Shown one piece after another: positions 32,097-41,628 of a stretch of DNA of 64,000 nt (within the stretch, counting starts at the first letter, position 1; the number at the start of each line of letters is the position of its first letter). The translations under genes and the position numbers were made by a program. The stretch spans positions 85,843,765 to 85,907,764 of the forward strand of contig CM037588.1 of assembly GCA_021018995.1 (NCBI GenBank), in the 5' to 3' direction. Source of the stretch: Chloranthus sessilifolius. Lineage: Eukaryota; Streptophyta; Magnoliopsida; Chloranthales; Chloranthaceae. The notes beneath the pieces were generated by a model. The model did no database searches. It was given only the letters and a program-made list of their open reading frames with translations, and was not told the DNA's origin.

Positions 32097-33614
32097 TCAA
32101 GGGCAGGGAGCACGCTTCAAGGAGCTAATCTCTGCAAGCAGAGAGTCCTCGCGAGCATTTCGATCAGACATCCACCTACCATGAAGACTCTTCTGCCGTC
32201 TCCGTGAAGCTTCAGCTATGCTACGAGACTCAGTCAAAAGCCCAGTCAACCGAAGAACCTCACTCTCGGCTGCGGCAGCTTTCACTTCTGCAATCTCCGC
32301 TCTGACCCTTTCTTTCTCCAAAGCCTCGGTCAAAGTCAGCCTCTCTACAGAAAGAGACTCGATCCTGGTCGGAAGCATCTCTTCCTTACAGGGCCAAGGA
32401 CCCGTCTCTATCACATCTACCGAAACTGGGCTAGGAGCAGGTAACTCCGCGGATACTAGCCAAACCTCATAATCAGAGGAGGAAACTCCCCCCCAAACCA
32501 AGCCACACATATGCGCCGATTGGCGGGTTTCCCAGATGGCAGCTATGCGATCAAGATCACTAAGAGAACCTCGAGAGAATATCAGAGAGCACAAAGGTGG
32601 CCTTGCAGTACACGGCACATGCTGAGTATACCCGAATTGACGAAGCACCCGAGATGGGAAGTAGTATGTGCTACCAGTCAACCCCAAAAGTGTAATACCC
32701 TCATAATCTCGAGAGTGGACAATCGAAAAGGTTCCGTCCATCCAGTGAAGTTTCCAGGTCAGCTCCGCATCAGATTGCCACTGGATCAGTTCCTCGATGC
32801 TCCCGCAAGGCAGTCTCGAACTCCGGATCAGAAAGCCCCAAGCCACATCCCCTCTCATCAAGCAGAATCTCAGCACAGGCCCCATGATAGCCAAATGCTC
32901 TCCTCACCAGATCTGAACAAGGAGCGGGCTCCCGCTGAGAATCCCAACCCGGCCCGAGGCCGCAGCATCCAAGCCTCGATACATCTCCGCCAAGACCAGG
33001 TGTACCAATGAGCGACCTCCCTCCAATTCGATCAAGACATCACATAGTCCAAGGGAAAAGCTCTCACCCCCAGTGAAAAAGAGAACTTCCGACAACAAAT
33101 AAAGGGCAAAGGCCTTTACATTAAAGGGATTTCGTATAGGCAACTTTCGAAGGCTCGAATCACCGAAAAGTTCTCTCAAGAATTTCACCGAACACCTAGT
33201 GGGCCCTCCGGCGAAACATTTTTCATATCCACCCTTTTTTAAGCCAAGGACCGCGTGGACCGCCTTTGCATACCCCAGTTTTGGCACTACTTTGGCAAGG
33301 CATCGATGCATCTTCAGGCCCGTGATGGAGGCTAGCTCTTCCAAGGTTGGGGTTAGCTCCCTAGCCCCAAATTTAAAGACATGGGCCCTATGGTCCCACG
33401 ATGCCAAAGCCGCCTATAGTAGTTTGGGCAATAGAGGAACAACAAGGAGAGAGGAAAGGCGGGATAACCTGAGGCAATCCAGAACAGCGAGCTCGCTCTC
33501 AGCCAAGTTATCATGCCATTTTTGCAAAAAATTGGGCCCTGCTCCCAAACAGGGAAGTATACTAACCCCGGCCCCCGTATGAGAACTTAGGCCCATTTTC
33601 AAAGGCGGGTCCAT
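32097..33614 (-). pseudogene. Antisense gene 2 of element 2: near-intact 505-codon DUF7745/PMD-like gene
   Basis: A single frame runs from ATG at 33614 (MDPPLKMG) to TGA at 32099-32097, broken only by TAG at 33416-33414 (Gln expected from element 1) and TGA at 32906-32904 (Leu TTA in element 1). Order: N-terminal FLQKWHDNLAESELAVLD, then TLEELASITGLKMHR, FGDSSLRKLPIRNPFNVK, LVHLVLAEMYRGLDA, GITLLGLTGSTYYFPSRVL with RQFGYTQHV, a Pro-rich linker, a coiled coil of about 70 residues, and ending LKRAPCP. No intron is needed. The fold resembles DUF7745 and related PMD-like plant proteins (recalled, not searched). A minus-strand TATA-like CTATAAAT (33790-33783) and four palindromes lie upstream. Role in the element unknown. 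Confidence 0.7.
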
Positions 33615-33782
33615 GAACGTACAAAGATGTTCTTAGTAAAATCAATCAATGTATGGCGATGGACCCACCAAAAAAAAAGGAAAGGGAAGGAAAAAATGAA
33701 AAGAAGGGCAAAAAGGCCAAACCAGGTGGAGAAGGAGACAAGGGGGGACCAGGCTCGGGTTATAAAGAGCCCGTTGAGCCCA

Positions 33783-33790
33783 ATTTATAG
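33783..33790 (-). promoter_or_regulatory. TATA-like box of antisense gene 2
   Basis: CTATAAAT on the minus strand, about 170 bases before the ATG and directly downstream of the palindromes. In element 1 the matching site reads CTATAGAT. Confidence 0.45.
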
Positions 33791-33792
33791 CA

Positions 33793-33956
33793 GGCATACA
33801 TATTATATACGCCAAGGCAAAAATCTGAAACATTTTGCGAGGCGTATATAATATATACGCCCGGTCATTTTAGCCATGGATTTGCCAGGCGTATATATTA
33901 TATACGCCCGACCATTATTGCTAAACATTTGTCGGGCGTATATAATACATACGCCC
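33793..33956. promoter_or_regulatory. Palindrome cluster upstream of antisense gene 2 (element 2)
   Basis: Four palindromes at 33793-33813, 33841-33861, 33888-33908 and 33934-33956, with GGCGTATAT / ATATACGCC arms, matching those in the LTRs. Two have near-perfect symmetry. Confidence 0.7.
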
Positions 33957-34347
33957 AGTTTAAGGCCGGGGCTAGCAAGGCCCCCTCTCCCAGTGGTCCA
34001 TTTTTGTTCCCGAAGGAGGAACTTATTTTGGTTGGCCCATTTTTCATCTCGGGGCAGCCTACAAGCGGGCATGCTCACACCCCCATAGGGGAGGGAGGCC
34101 TCGGATGACGCACAATCCATAGGTAATATACAGAGAATTACCTGCGGGATCACCCCAATCATGGGATGGGTGCCAATTTATTTCAGACCAAAGGAAAGAA
34201 AACCATCAAAGCAAAGAAATAAAACATTCACATAGAGCATAAAAATTATAAGCCATCCAAAAATGGTTGTTGTTTAAAAATTACTACATATCTCCCAATA
34301 AAGCCAAGTCTAAACTATTTCATTATGTCAAATTTGCAGAAAATAAA
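33957..34347. other. Gap between antisense genes (element 2)
   Basis: Homologous to 11729-12130; no gene seen. Confidence 0.4.
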
Positions 34348-37300
34348 CTAGTCCTGGGCAACCCCTTTGACTTCTTCCGGCGCCGGCTCGCACTTTGAAA
34401 GGTACGAGTCTCCCCCTCCCGAGTCCACGCCTGAGAAATACGGCTAAGAAGAGAACGCGACTCCTTTTCACGAGCACGCTATAGGAACACACCAAAAGCC
34501 ATCAGGTAGAGAAATAGGCGGAAAGTAAATAAGGAAAATAACTAGGTTGGGTCAGCATTCACTCACCACTTCGGTCTCCCTAAGCCCAACAAGGTTACGA
34601 TAATATTCGGCTTGACTCACTTTGACCGATAATCCCTGCCAAGATGAAAAAGGAGGTGTTAGTCACACGCCATCAACAAAATTCAAAGGAAAGAGAAACG
34701 AGCAACAAGATAGAGATTATCCAGAATCAACTCGGGAGGTGGGACTGGATGGCAACCGAGATACGTGCCTTCTGCCACGTCGGCACACGCCGACAAGAAA
34801 GCATCGCCCAAATGCCTGAAAGTCCCCTGGACCTCGAGGGCGAACTACCGTAAGCACCAAAGACTAGAGGGGTCAGAGGGTCCCACACGAGGCCACACCA
34901 AGCACCACCGGAAGGGTCGAAGGTCCAAAGACAGCATCATAGGGAGCAACTCATCCCCTCATCCGAAGTCACCGCCACACTCAAGCAGAGAGAAACATTT
35001 TATCATTAATGGTGGTAGGTCAATCAAAGTAACCACAAGGAAGCTGCTAAATAAAAAGAGAAAAGGGGCATTACCTGAGATCGCGGCCCGCCAAAAGCTA
35101 AAAAGTTAGCACCAGGCATGAAGCGGGGCAGCAAGAAATGATAGGGCAGGAAATCATACCACGACTGATACCCCCGGGCAAGAGAAGGTCATCGATAGGA
35201 ACCCCATGATGAAGAAAGTGAGCAGTGAGCTCATCAATGGAGCCTTCTGGAGCCAACACATTTGTGGGAGGAGCTTGGGGCACGGCAAAGAGAGGATGAT
35301 ACTGATGAACCACTCTCTCCCCTAAATAGTAGGCCCTAGTCCAAGAACCGTAGAGGAAGATGATGCGACGGTCCAGCAAAAGGCGAGAAGGACCCACTGA
35401 GGCCAAGTTCCAGAAGGGAGATCCTATGTAAAGGTCGAGAATGACCTGCAAAAGAAGAGAAAATAGGGAGGGGATACACACATTCGATCAGAACCCACGG
35501 CACACAAGAGCAAGAGCTGTCAATTATAAAAAGGGAATTGTTTTACCTGCTCTGGGATCAACAGGTCGAACTGAGAGCGCAGCCCTAACTCCAAATGTTT
35601 CATACCTACGTCCCAACAGCGACCCACGTGCCAGTTACTCATGAGGGGGAACGTAGCAATTTGAGACTGAAGTAGAGGGCGACCCGATTGGAAGTGAAGA
35701 TACCCCCAAATCTGAGAAAGCAAGCAGATAAGGATAGGCATGCTATAAAAGAAAATTGAATAAGCTAAAACCAAAGGATAAAATACCTTAATTGCAGGCC
35801 AGAAACCCACAATGGAGCTAGACTCCCCAAGAACGGCTCGCTTTAGGCTGGACATGAGTACAGCATGGCCAGCGCCACCCCAATCGAATCGATGCACGGT
35901 CTCCCAGTTCACCATCAGGTTGAGCAGGGACAATGAGACTTGTCCTCCACTGGTGTTGGAGAGGAGAGTCTTGCCCAGGAGGAACAGCAAGGAGATGCGG
36001 GCCAACATAAGTGCGCGCGCGGGCTCGATATAAATATCCATGTCAGGCTAACCCTGGTCCACTAACTCATGAGGCCCAAACTGATCAACCAGCCAGGATA
36101 GCTTGACCTCAGAACCCCGAACATTCCCAGAGGTCGGGTAAGCCCCTATCAGTCAAACCGCCTCCGCCATACTCGGTGTGCGAGTAGGTACTACGGGCAC
36201 CCCTCCAATACGGACCCCGGTGATCATAGACCAGTCCGCCGGAGTGAAGGCCATCTCTGTCACGGCTATGTGAAAGGTCATGGTGTCGGGGCGAAAACGC
36301 TCTATCAAGGCCTTTAGGTAGGCCGTATCGACCCTCACAGCAGGGCACGCAATGAAATCCCCGAAACCGACACCGGTGAGCAAGTCCTTCACCGTTGGGG
36401 GAAGGTAAAGCACGAGACGCTGGAGGTCAAACCAACCGCCTCGGAACATAATGTGCGGCAGGGGCTGCAAACAGAAGACATCAGTCAGAGAAGGGCCAGC
36501 CGGTATAATGAAGACATCAAAGGAAAACAAAAGCGAAAGCGGAAAAGGGGAGGGGGCTAATCTGTTTACCTGACCAATGATCCCGAAATTGGACATATGG
36601 GTGTGCTGGCAGTAGAGGAGGCCGGTATGGGCGACCTCGCCTTGTATTTCGTACTAAGGCTGGGAGGAGCGCTGAGAAACAATGAACTGTTCCCCACGGG
36701 GACCATAGGCCATCTCCGGCCCTTCTTGTTGAGCATACCCTTCTTCACCAGACATCCTGAAAGTATGAGGCGTATCGGCATATGAGAGGAGTGCAAAACC
36801 AAAATATATATATATATATGTATGCACTAATCCAAGGAAAAAATCTCATTAAAAAAAAAGAAGAAAAGCAGCAAAAACAAAAAAAAACAACTAATCCAAA
36901 AAAAAAATGTGTGTGCATGAGTACTAATCCCAAAAAATGTGTGGGTGTGCATGCTAAAAAAAAAAAAAAAAAAAATGTGTGTGCATGAGTACTAATCCCA
37001 AAAAAAAATGTGTGGGTGTGCATGCCATAAAAAAAAAAAAAATGTGTGTGCATGAGTACTAATCCCAAAAAGAAAATGTGTGTGTGTGCATACTAACCCA
37101 TCAAAAAAAAATACGTGTGCATGAGTACTAATCCCAAAAAGAAAATGTGTGTGTGTGCATACTAACCCGTAAAAAAAAATGCGTGTATAAGAACTAATCC
37201 AAAAAAAAAAAAAGAAAAAATGTATATGTGTGTGTGTACTAATCCAAAAAAAAAATGTGTGTATGCGTACTAATCCAAAAAAAAAAAAAATGTGTGTGTG

Positions 37301-37950
37301 CACTAACCCATTAACAAAAAATGCATACGTAATAAGACAAAAAAATGTGTGTGCATGTGTGTATAAATGTACTAACCCATTAACAAGCAAAAAAAATGTG
37401 TGTGTGTATGTGTATACTAATCCACCAAACAAAAAAAACAACAAAAAAAATACATAAATACGCATACTAATATATATGCGCTAATCCAAAAAAAGGGGGA
37501 GAGGCACCAATCCATAAAAAAAAATGCACTAATCCATCAAAAAAAAAAAGAGAAAACAACCCCACAAAAAACAAAATAAATAAATAATAAATGGGAAATA
37601 GGCCTAAGGAATCAAATATTTCAAACCAAAAAAAAAAAACAAAAAGAACAACTAAAACAAAAAGAGACAAAAAGAAATGTAGGCATCACAAAGCATTTCA
37701 CCATATATAAAAAAAAAAAAGAGAAGAAGAGAGGCAATCCAAAAGGAAAAGGAAGGATAATGGTTACCTTCAATGGAAGAGAAAAACAAGGATCGACGGA
37801 GAATGAGCACCTTTGATCGACAACCGCGAGCCCCGGCAATAGAACTCAAGCCAAATCAAATGAAAAAACCCTAAGGGGTTGTCCCGGACTCAAGAAGAAA
37901 GGAGGGAGGAAGATAGAATTTGAAAAGGGGGGCCCCTTTTTGTGCTCGGG
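34348..37950 (-). pseudogene. Antisense gene 1 of element 2: PMD gene with introns
   Basis: Same exon plan as 12131-15330. The untranslated exon ends at 37768. Coding exons: 36756-36570 (ATG 36755, MSGEEGYAQQEG), 36464-35787, 35711-35547, 35445-35075 and later, less certain exons down to the TAG at 34348-34350. Introns of 1011, 105, 75 and 101 bases match the element 1 positions. The middle exon keeps a stretch that element 1 lost (ALMLARISLLFLLGKTLL then RFDWGGAGHAVL), which fits the plant mobile domain core, and the C-terminal exon encodes a basic SRRRKKSK. Lesions: Trp to TAG in the first coding exon (SQP|stop), TAG after VDQG, and a C-run contraction at about 35170 that shifts frame. Donor CAG|GTAATG at 35075/35074 is intact here. 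The 34640-34990 exon region has many small losses. Confidence 0.8.
36790..37500 (-). repeat. Expanded (TG)n / poly-T minisatellite in the 5'-UTR intron
   Basis: Repeats of AATGTGTGTGCATGAG plus TACTAATCCCAAAAA with a period of about 40-70 bp on the plus strand, lying inside the predicted 1011-base intron (37767-36757). The minus-strand open frame of 157 residues here is an artefact of low complexity. Confidence 0.8.
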
Positions 37951-37956
37951 CTTGGG

Positions 37957-38082
37957 CAGTTTCGTAACTGCTAGATTTTAGACGGGCATATATAATATAT
38001 ACGCCCGACCATTTTTCGCCAGATTTTGGTCAGGCTTATATATTATATACGACCGACCAAAAATGGCAGTTTTTAAACTGCC
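37957..38082. promoter_or_regulatory. Palindrome cluster upstream of antisense gene 1 (element 2)
   Basis: Four inverted repeats: CAGTTTCGTAACTG (37957-37970), one with arms GGGCATATAT / ATATACGCCC (37984-38006), a larger one with arms GGTC/GACC (about 38029-38057) and GGCAGTTTTTAAACTGCC (38065-38082). Confidence 0.65.
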
Positions 38083-39998
38083 GAACCTCCTTTTTTGATT
38101 TTGAGGCCCGACAAACCCCTTGCATGTTGGACCACGGCCTAGACCCCCCTCAGAGGCCTATATATCATCAGGCAAAGGTGCACGCATCTCCAAATGGCCC
38201 TTCGAGTTCACTTCGATTGGCCCAAAGGGACCGCGCTACAATAAACAGATCTAGGTCTGTAGGCGCCCACCTAATGCACCCACAAAATCAAAAAAATAGG
38301 AAAAATAATAAGAAAAAGAAAAATAAGAAAGAAAATACATATATATACATAAACGTTGGTTCTCAAAGGAGCATTGCGATGACCATTTGCACCACTTCGA
38401 GAACCGTGTTAAATCAATTCTGAATGATCGGGTCCGCCCGAAAGTTCTTAACCCCGTCTCATATGGGGACACTTTGTACCTGACCCGGCAGGCAAATAAT
38501 TTTGCCCATCTCTGGTCACTGTTCCCCACAGAGTCCCCCAGCAAGAACCGAGGCCTGATCTGGCAGGCAAACCAAGATCCCGTCACTAGAATGCACACGT
38601 CCCTAAGGTATATCAACATGGCAAGTTGATTTGCCTATGGATACGTGCAAAAATAAAACCCGTTTGAGCATGTTCGAAGTCTCGAACTGACATGTGCAAA
38701 AAAAGAGAGAGAGAAGAAATAACAACCTATTATTGCATAAGTAAAAATAAAATAAAATAAAGTAAAAAAAAAAACCTGAGTAGGTTGACCCCACCTTCCA
38801 AGCATTTGCTCTGGTCATCCCCCTTCGAATCTATGTTGACCAAGAGTGCCCCAGACTTCAGACCATTCGAAAAGTCTATTGTCAGTCAAAACTGACCCGT
38901 CAAAAATGAAATTACAACCAACCAAACTATGTGCAAACATACAGACCAAAGGGCTCTTTTCCCTTTTAGTTCCTTTTACATAGGCTTAAAACCTGTATAG
39001 GCACGGTGTCCCTGTTGAATGTACGCACTTGCGTCTGGGTATCCGCAGGATGGTCGTTTGTCCTCGTAAATTGTACCTTAGGGTCGAGGCTTCAGTTTGC
39101 GCCTATTTGCTGCTTATCGCCCCTGATGAGTGTCTGTCTGCGCATAGTTAGTAAGATGTGATTTCATTAGGGATGGAGGCTAGAATTGGCCATCTCTTTC
39201 AAGGGATGATTGGTCCTAGCCTGATCTTTTTTAGCTTTGTCTTAAGTTAAGGCACTCTGGTTCATGTGAATCAGGAGCACCTTGCCACCAGAACGAGCCC
39301 ATCCCCAAGGTGCACCTATCCCTGGCAGAGTGCACGCATTCTTAAAGCGTATTAATTGAAATTTGATCCACTTAAAGAAGCTGTGCAAGAATAAAGTTGA
39401 CAGAGGTCCTTGAGCTTTGCTTAGAGGCCTCGAAACAAAAAAAATTCAGAAAATGACACAAAAAATTTTTACTCGAAAAATGGGCATGCATTCCCAAGAA
39501 GTGTTGTGACATCAATATTTGCTTCACGCGGGTAAAGCGTGCTAAAGCAACCTCGAGGTTGATGGGTTCGCCCAGAAACTCTGAGCCTTACCTACGTAAG
39601 GGCACCCGTGGCCAATCCAATGGAGCTTTCAATATCCAATAGGATTGGACACAGTTTGAAGGCCTTTGCTTTGTGTGCTTCGCATCAGTTCCAAAGCATA
39701 GATCGATCATCCCATTTCATGGAGCTGTCTGGTTCAGATTAATACTCAATAACACAAATCTATAATTTCCCTCAGGAAGTGGACGATATTCCGACTAGCG
39801 GGCTTACACTTTTTGTGATCATCGCAGTTATGCCCAGTAATGTCGCAATGCGCTTGGGGACTGTTAGCCTTGAGGTACAGACGATATCTCGAAATGAGAG
39901 GGCTTACGTACACTCACCATAACCATGGATGTTTGAGAATTGAGTTAAACCAGGCAGACCCATCACACGTGCCTTGGACCTCTTCGGATGTCTCTTGT
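38083..39998 (+). other. Long 3' untranslated region of element 2
   Basis: Homologous to 15417-17438; non-coding. Sequence is well conserved near 38990-39200 and 39540-39900. Confidence 0.6.
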
Positions 39999-40040
39999 CT
40001 TTGGCATCCGATCATTAGTGATCGAATACCAAAGAGGGGC
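39999..40040 (+). promoter_or_regulatory. Hairpin and polypurine tract (element 2)
   Basis: Identical inverted repeat and AAAGAGGGG as in element 1, four bases before the LTR C start. Confidence 0.75.
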
Positions 40041-40431
40041 ATCTGTAGACACCCAAATTCGGCCCAAGGCCCGATCAATCTGTACTTCGGGAGAGATGTA
40101 CCCCTGTGCTTTCGATGGCACCCCCTGAACCCTTAGGAACCTACCTAGACCATTAGGAATCACCCTAAAACCTTTAGAGCCATTCCCCCAATTCTTAGAA
40201 GTCACCCTTAAACCCTAGAATCCCTTCCCATACCTAACTTAAACCCTTCTGAGCGGGTGATGGGATGAGAGCTACAAAATTTTACACAGACTATTACCAA
40301 GGATAAGCCCTATACCATTGGAAATAGGACTTCTCCATCTTTCCAACAAGCCAAAGATCACCCAATTTGGAGCTACGGTTCAAAAGTTATGGCTGTTCAA
40401 AGTTTCACATAAAATCATAGGACTTTTACTC

Positions 40432-40648
40432 AGGCGTGGATATTACATACGCCCAGCCATTTTTGCCCCAGATTAGTCAGGCATATATATTATATACGCC
40501 TGCCTATTTTGGGGAAAATTTGGCCGGGCGTATATAATATATACGCCCAGTATAGGTGGGACCCACCACGGGCTTCATCTTCCCAAGGCTCCCCTATTTT
40601 TGGTGAAATTTACTGTTCCTAAACTGGGCGTATATAATATATACGCCT
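40432..40648. promoter_or_regulatory. Four AT-cored palindromes in LTR C
   Basis: At 40432-40454, 40480-40500, 40526-40548 and 40626-40648, the same order and spacing as in LTR B. Confidence 0.75.
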
Positions 40649-40920
40649 AGCTTAGCTACAGTAACTGTCATCAGTTGCTCGAATTTCCTTCATCTAGTTT
40701 GACCATCCCCTTAGTTAAGGTGGGTGCCTTAAGATTGGTTGCACCACCTTTGAGCTTATTGGCAACCCTTAAGTCACCTTTGGTCTCACCCCATCATCTG
40801 CCATTGAAATCAGTTTCCCCAAAACCCTAGGACCTTGAAAACCTAGAAAACCTTAGATGGGGGATTACCTAACTGCTAAACCCATTAGCTCTTAAGTAAG
40901 CCCCTAACCCATCCCTTCTC

Positions 40921-40928
40921 TATAAATA
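40921..40928 (+). promoter_or_regulatory. TATA box of LTR C
   Basis: TATAAATA at the conserved LTR position. Confidence 0.7.
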
Positions 40929-41628
40929 GAGAGGCCCCCCTCTTCCCAAAGGGCTGAATTTTTGTCAAAAGATTAGAGAATGCTTAAGGGAGAACCCTAG
41001 TGAAAGAAAATGTCGATATTTTTCCAGAATTCCAGCATGCATACTTCATCTTTTCCAATCCATTTCAACCATTAGATCACTCCCTTTAGCTAAAGTCTAG
41101 CCTTTGGCCTCACCCTACACTTCCTATTTTATTAAATCCTAGCATTAGAGTCCATTTCAATACCATTTGAGCCATCGGAAGCACGCTAAAGCGACGGTCT
41201 TCCACGATGCAACAAGGGCCCGTGAGCTCTGGCTCACCCCTCTCTTCCTCTACCTTCTTGGTGTCTCCTCCGTCCAAGGATTCAAGCCGTTATGCCGCCG
41301 AAATTTTGGTTCGACTCAAGGCTTGATAGGACCGTATCGCCTTCGGGCAAGGGGAAACTCTGCCCTTTTATCTTTAATTTTGGCCATAGATAGAGACCGC
41401 TATGTGCGGGTTGATCGGGTGCCTAAACCCTTCCCGATCGATAACCGAAGCCCCTACCCAAGAGCCTTTGGCAAAGACCGATAAATCAGAGTCATATTTA
41501 GAACTTCGGTGCTCAAAATATTGATTTGAAGGTTTCTCGGGTCACCAAAAGCTCCGTATGGCGACTCTACATTTTATTCAAAGCGAGCGCATTGCCGCGA
41601 CGGGTTCGAGAGGATCCATGGTCGCACA

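Larger units (their letters stand above)
30634..32945 (+). repeat. Amplified block, unit 4 of 4
   Basis: 2312 bp. At its right end AATCCCAACCC continues into GGCCCGAGGC, the single-copy 5' half of antisense gene 2, as in element 1 at 10741-10760. It is therefore the unit in original context on the right, and unit 1 is on the left. Confidence 0.9.
19084..41628 (+). mobile_element. Element 2: 3' part of a related Tat/Ogre element, interrupted by element 1
   Basis: Begins inside the protease/RT linker, at a point equivalent to about 3753 of element 1, and runs through RT, RNase H domains, integrase, an enlarged 3' region and LTR C. The missing LTR, primer site, gag and protease are explained most simply by insertion of element 1 at this point, with the other half left of the window. 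It is more decayed than element 1: frameshifts, many stops and two lost catalytic aspartates. The right flank is 14-bp satellite starting at 41629. Confidence 0.85.
40044..41628 (+). repeat. LTR C: 3' LTR of element 2
   Basis: 1585 bp, TGTAGACAC to GTCGCACA. It differs from A and B by many substitutions and indels, including a different leader segment at about 40945-41050. The next bases, CACTC (41629-41633), are the predicted target-site duplication in the satellite. Confidence 0.93.

Noticed and set aside
36992..37465. 157-codon minus frame rich in Phe, His and Thr
   Set aside because: Product of the (TG)n/poly-A minisatellite inside an intron.
19084..41628. Shared-LTR tandem element formed by unequal recombination
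   Set aside because: Would leave a primer site and gag after LTR B. Instead the LTR end meets pol sequence directly and LTR C is the odd one out, which nested insertion explains better.
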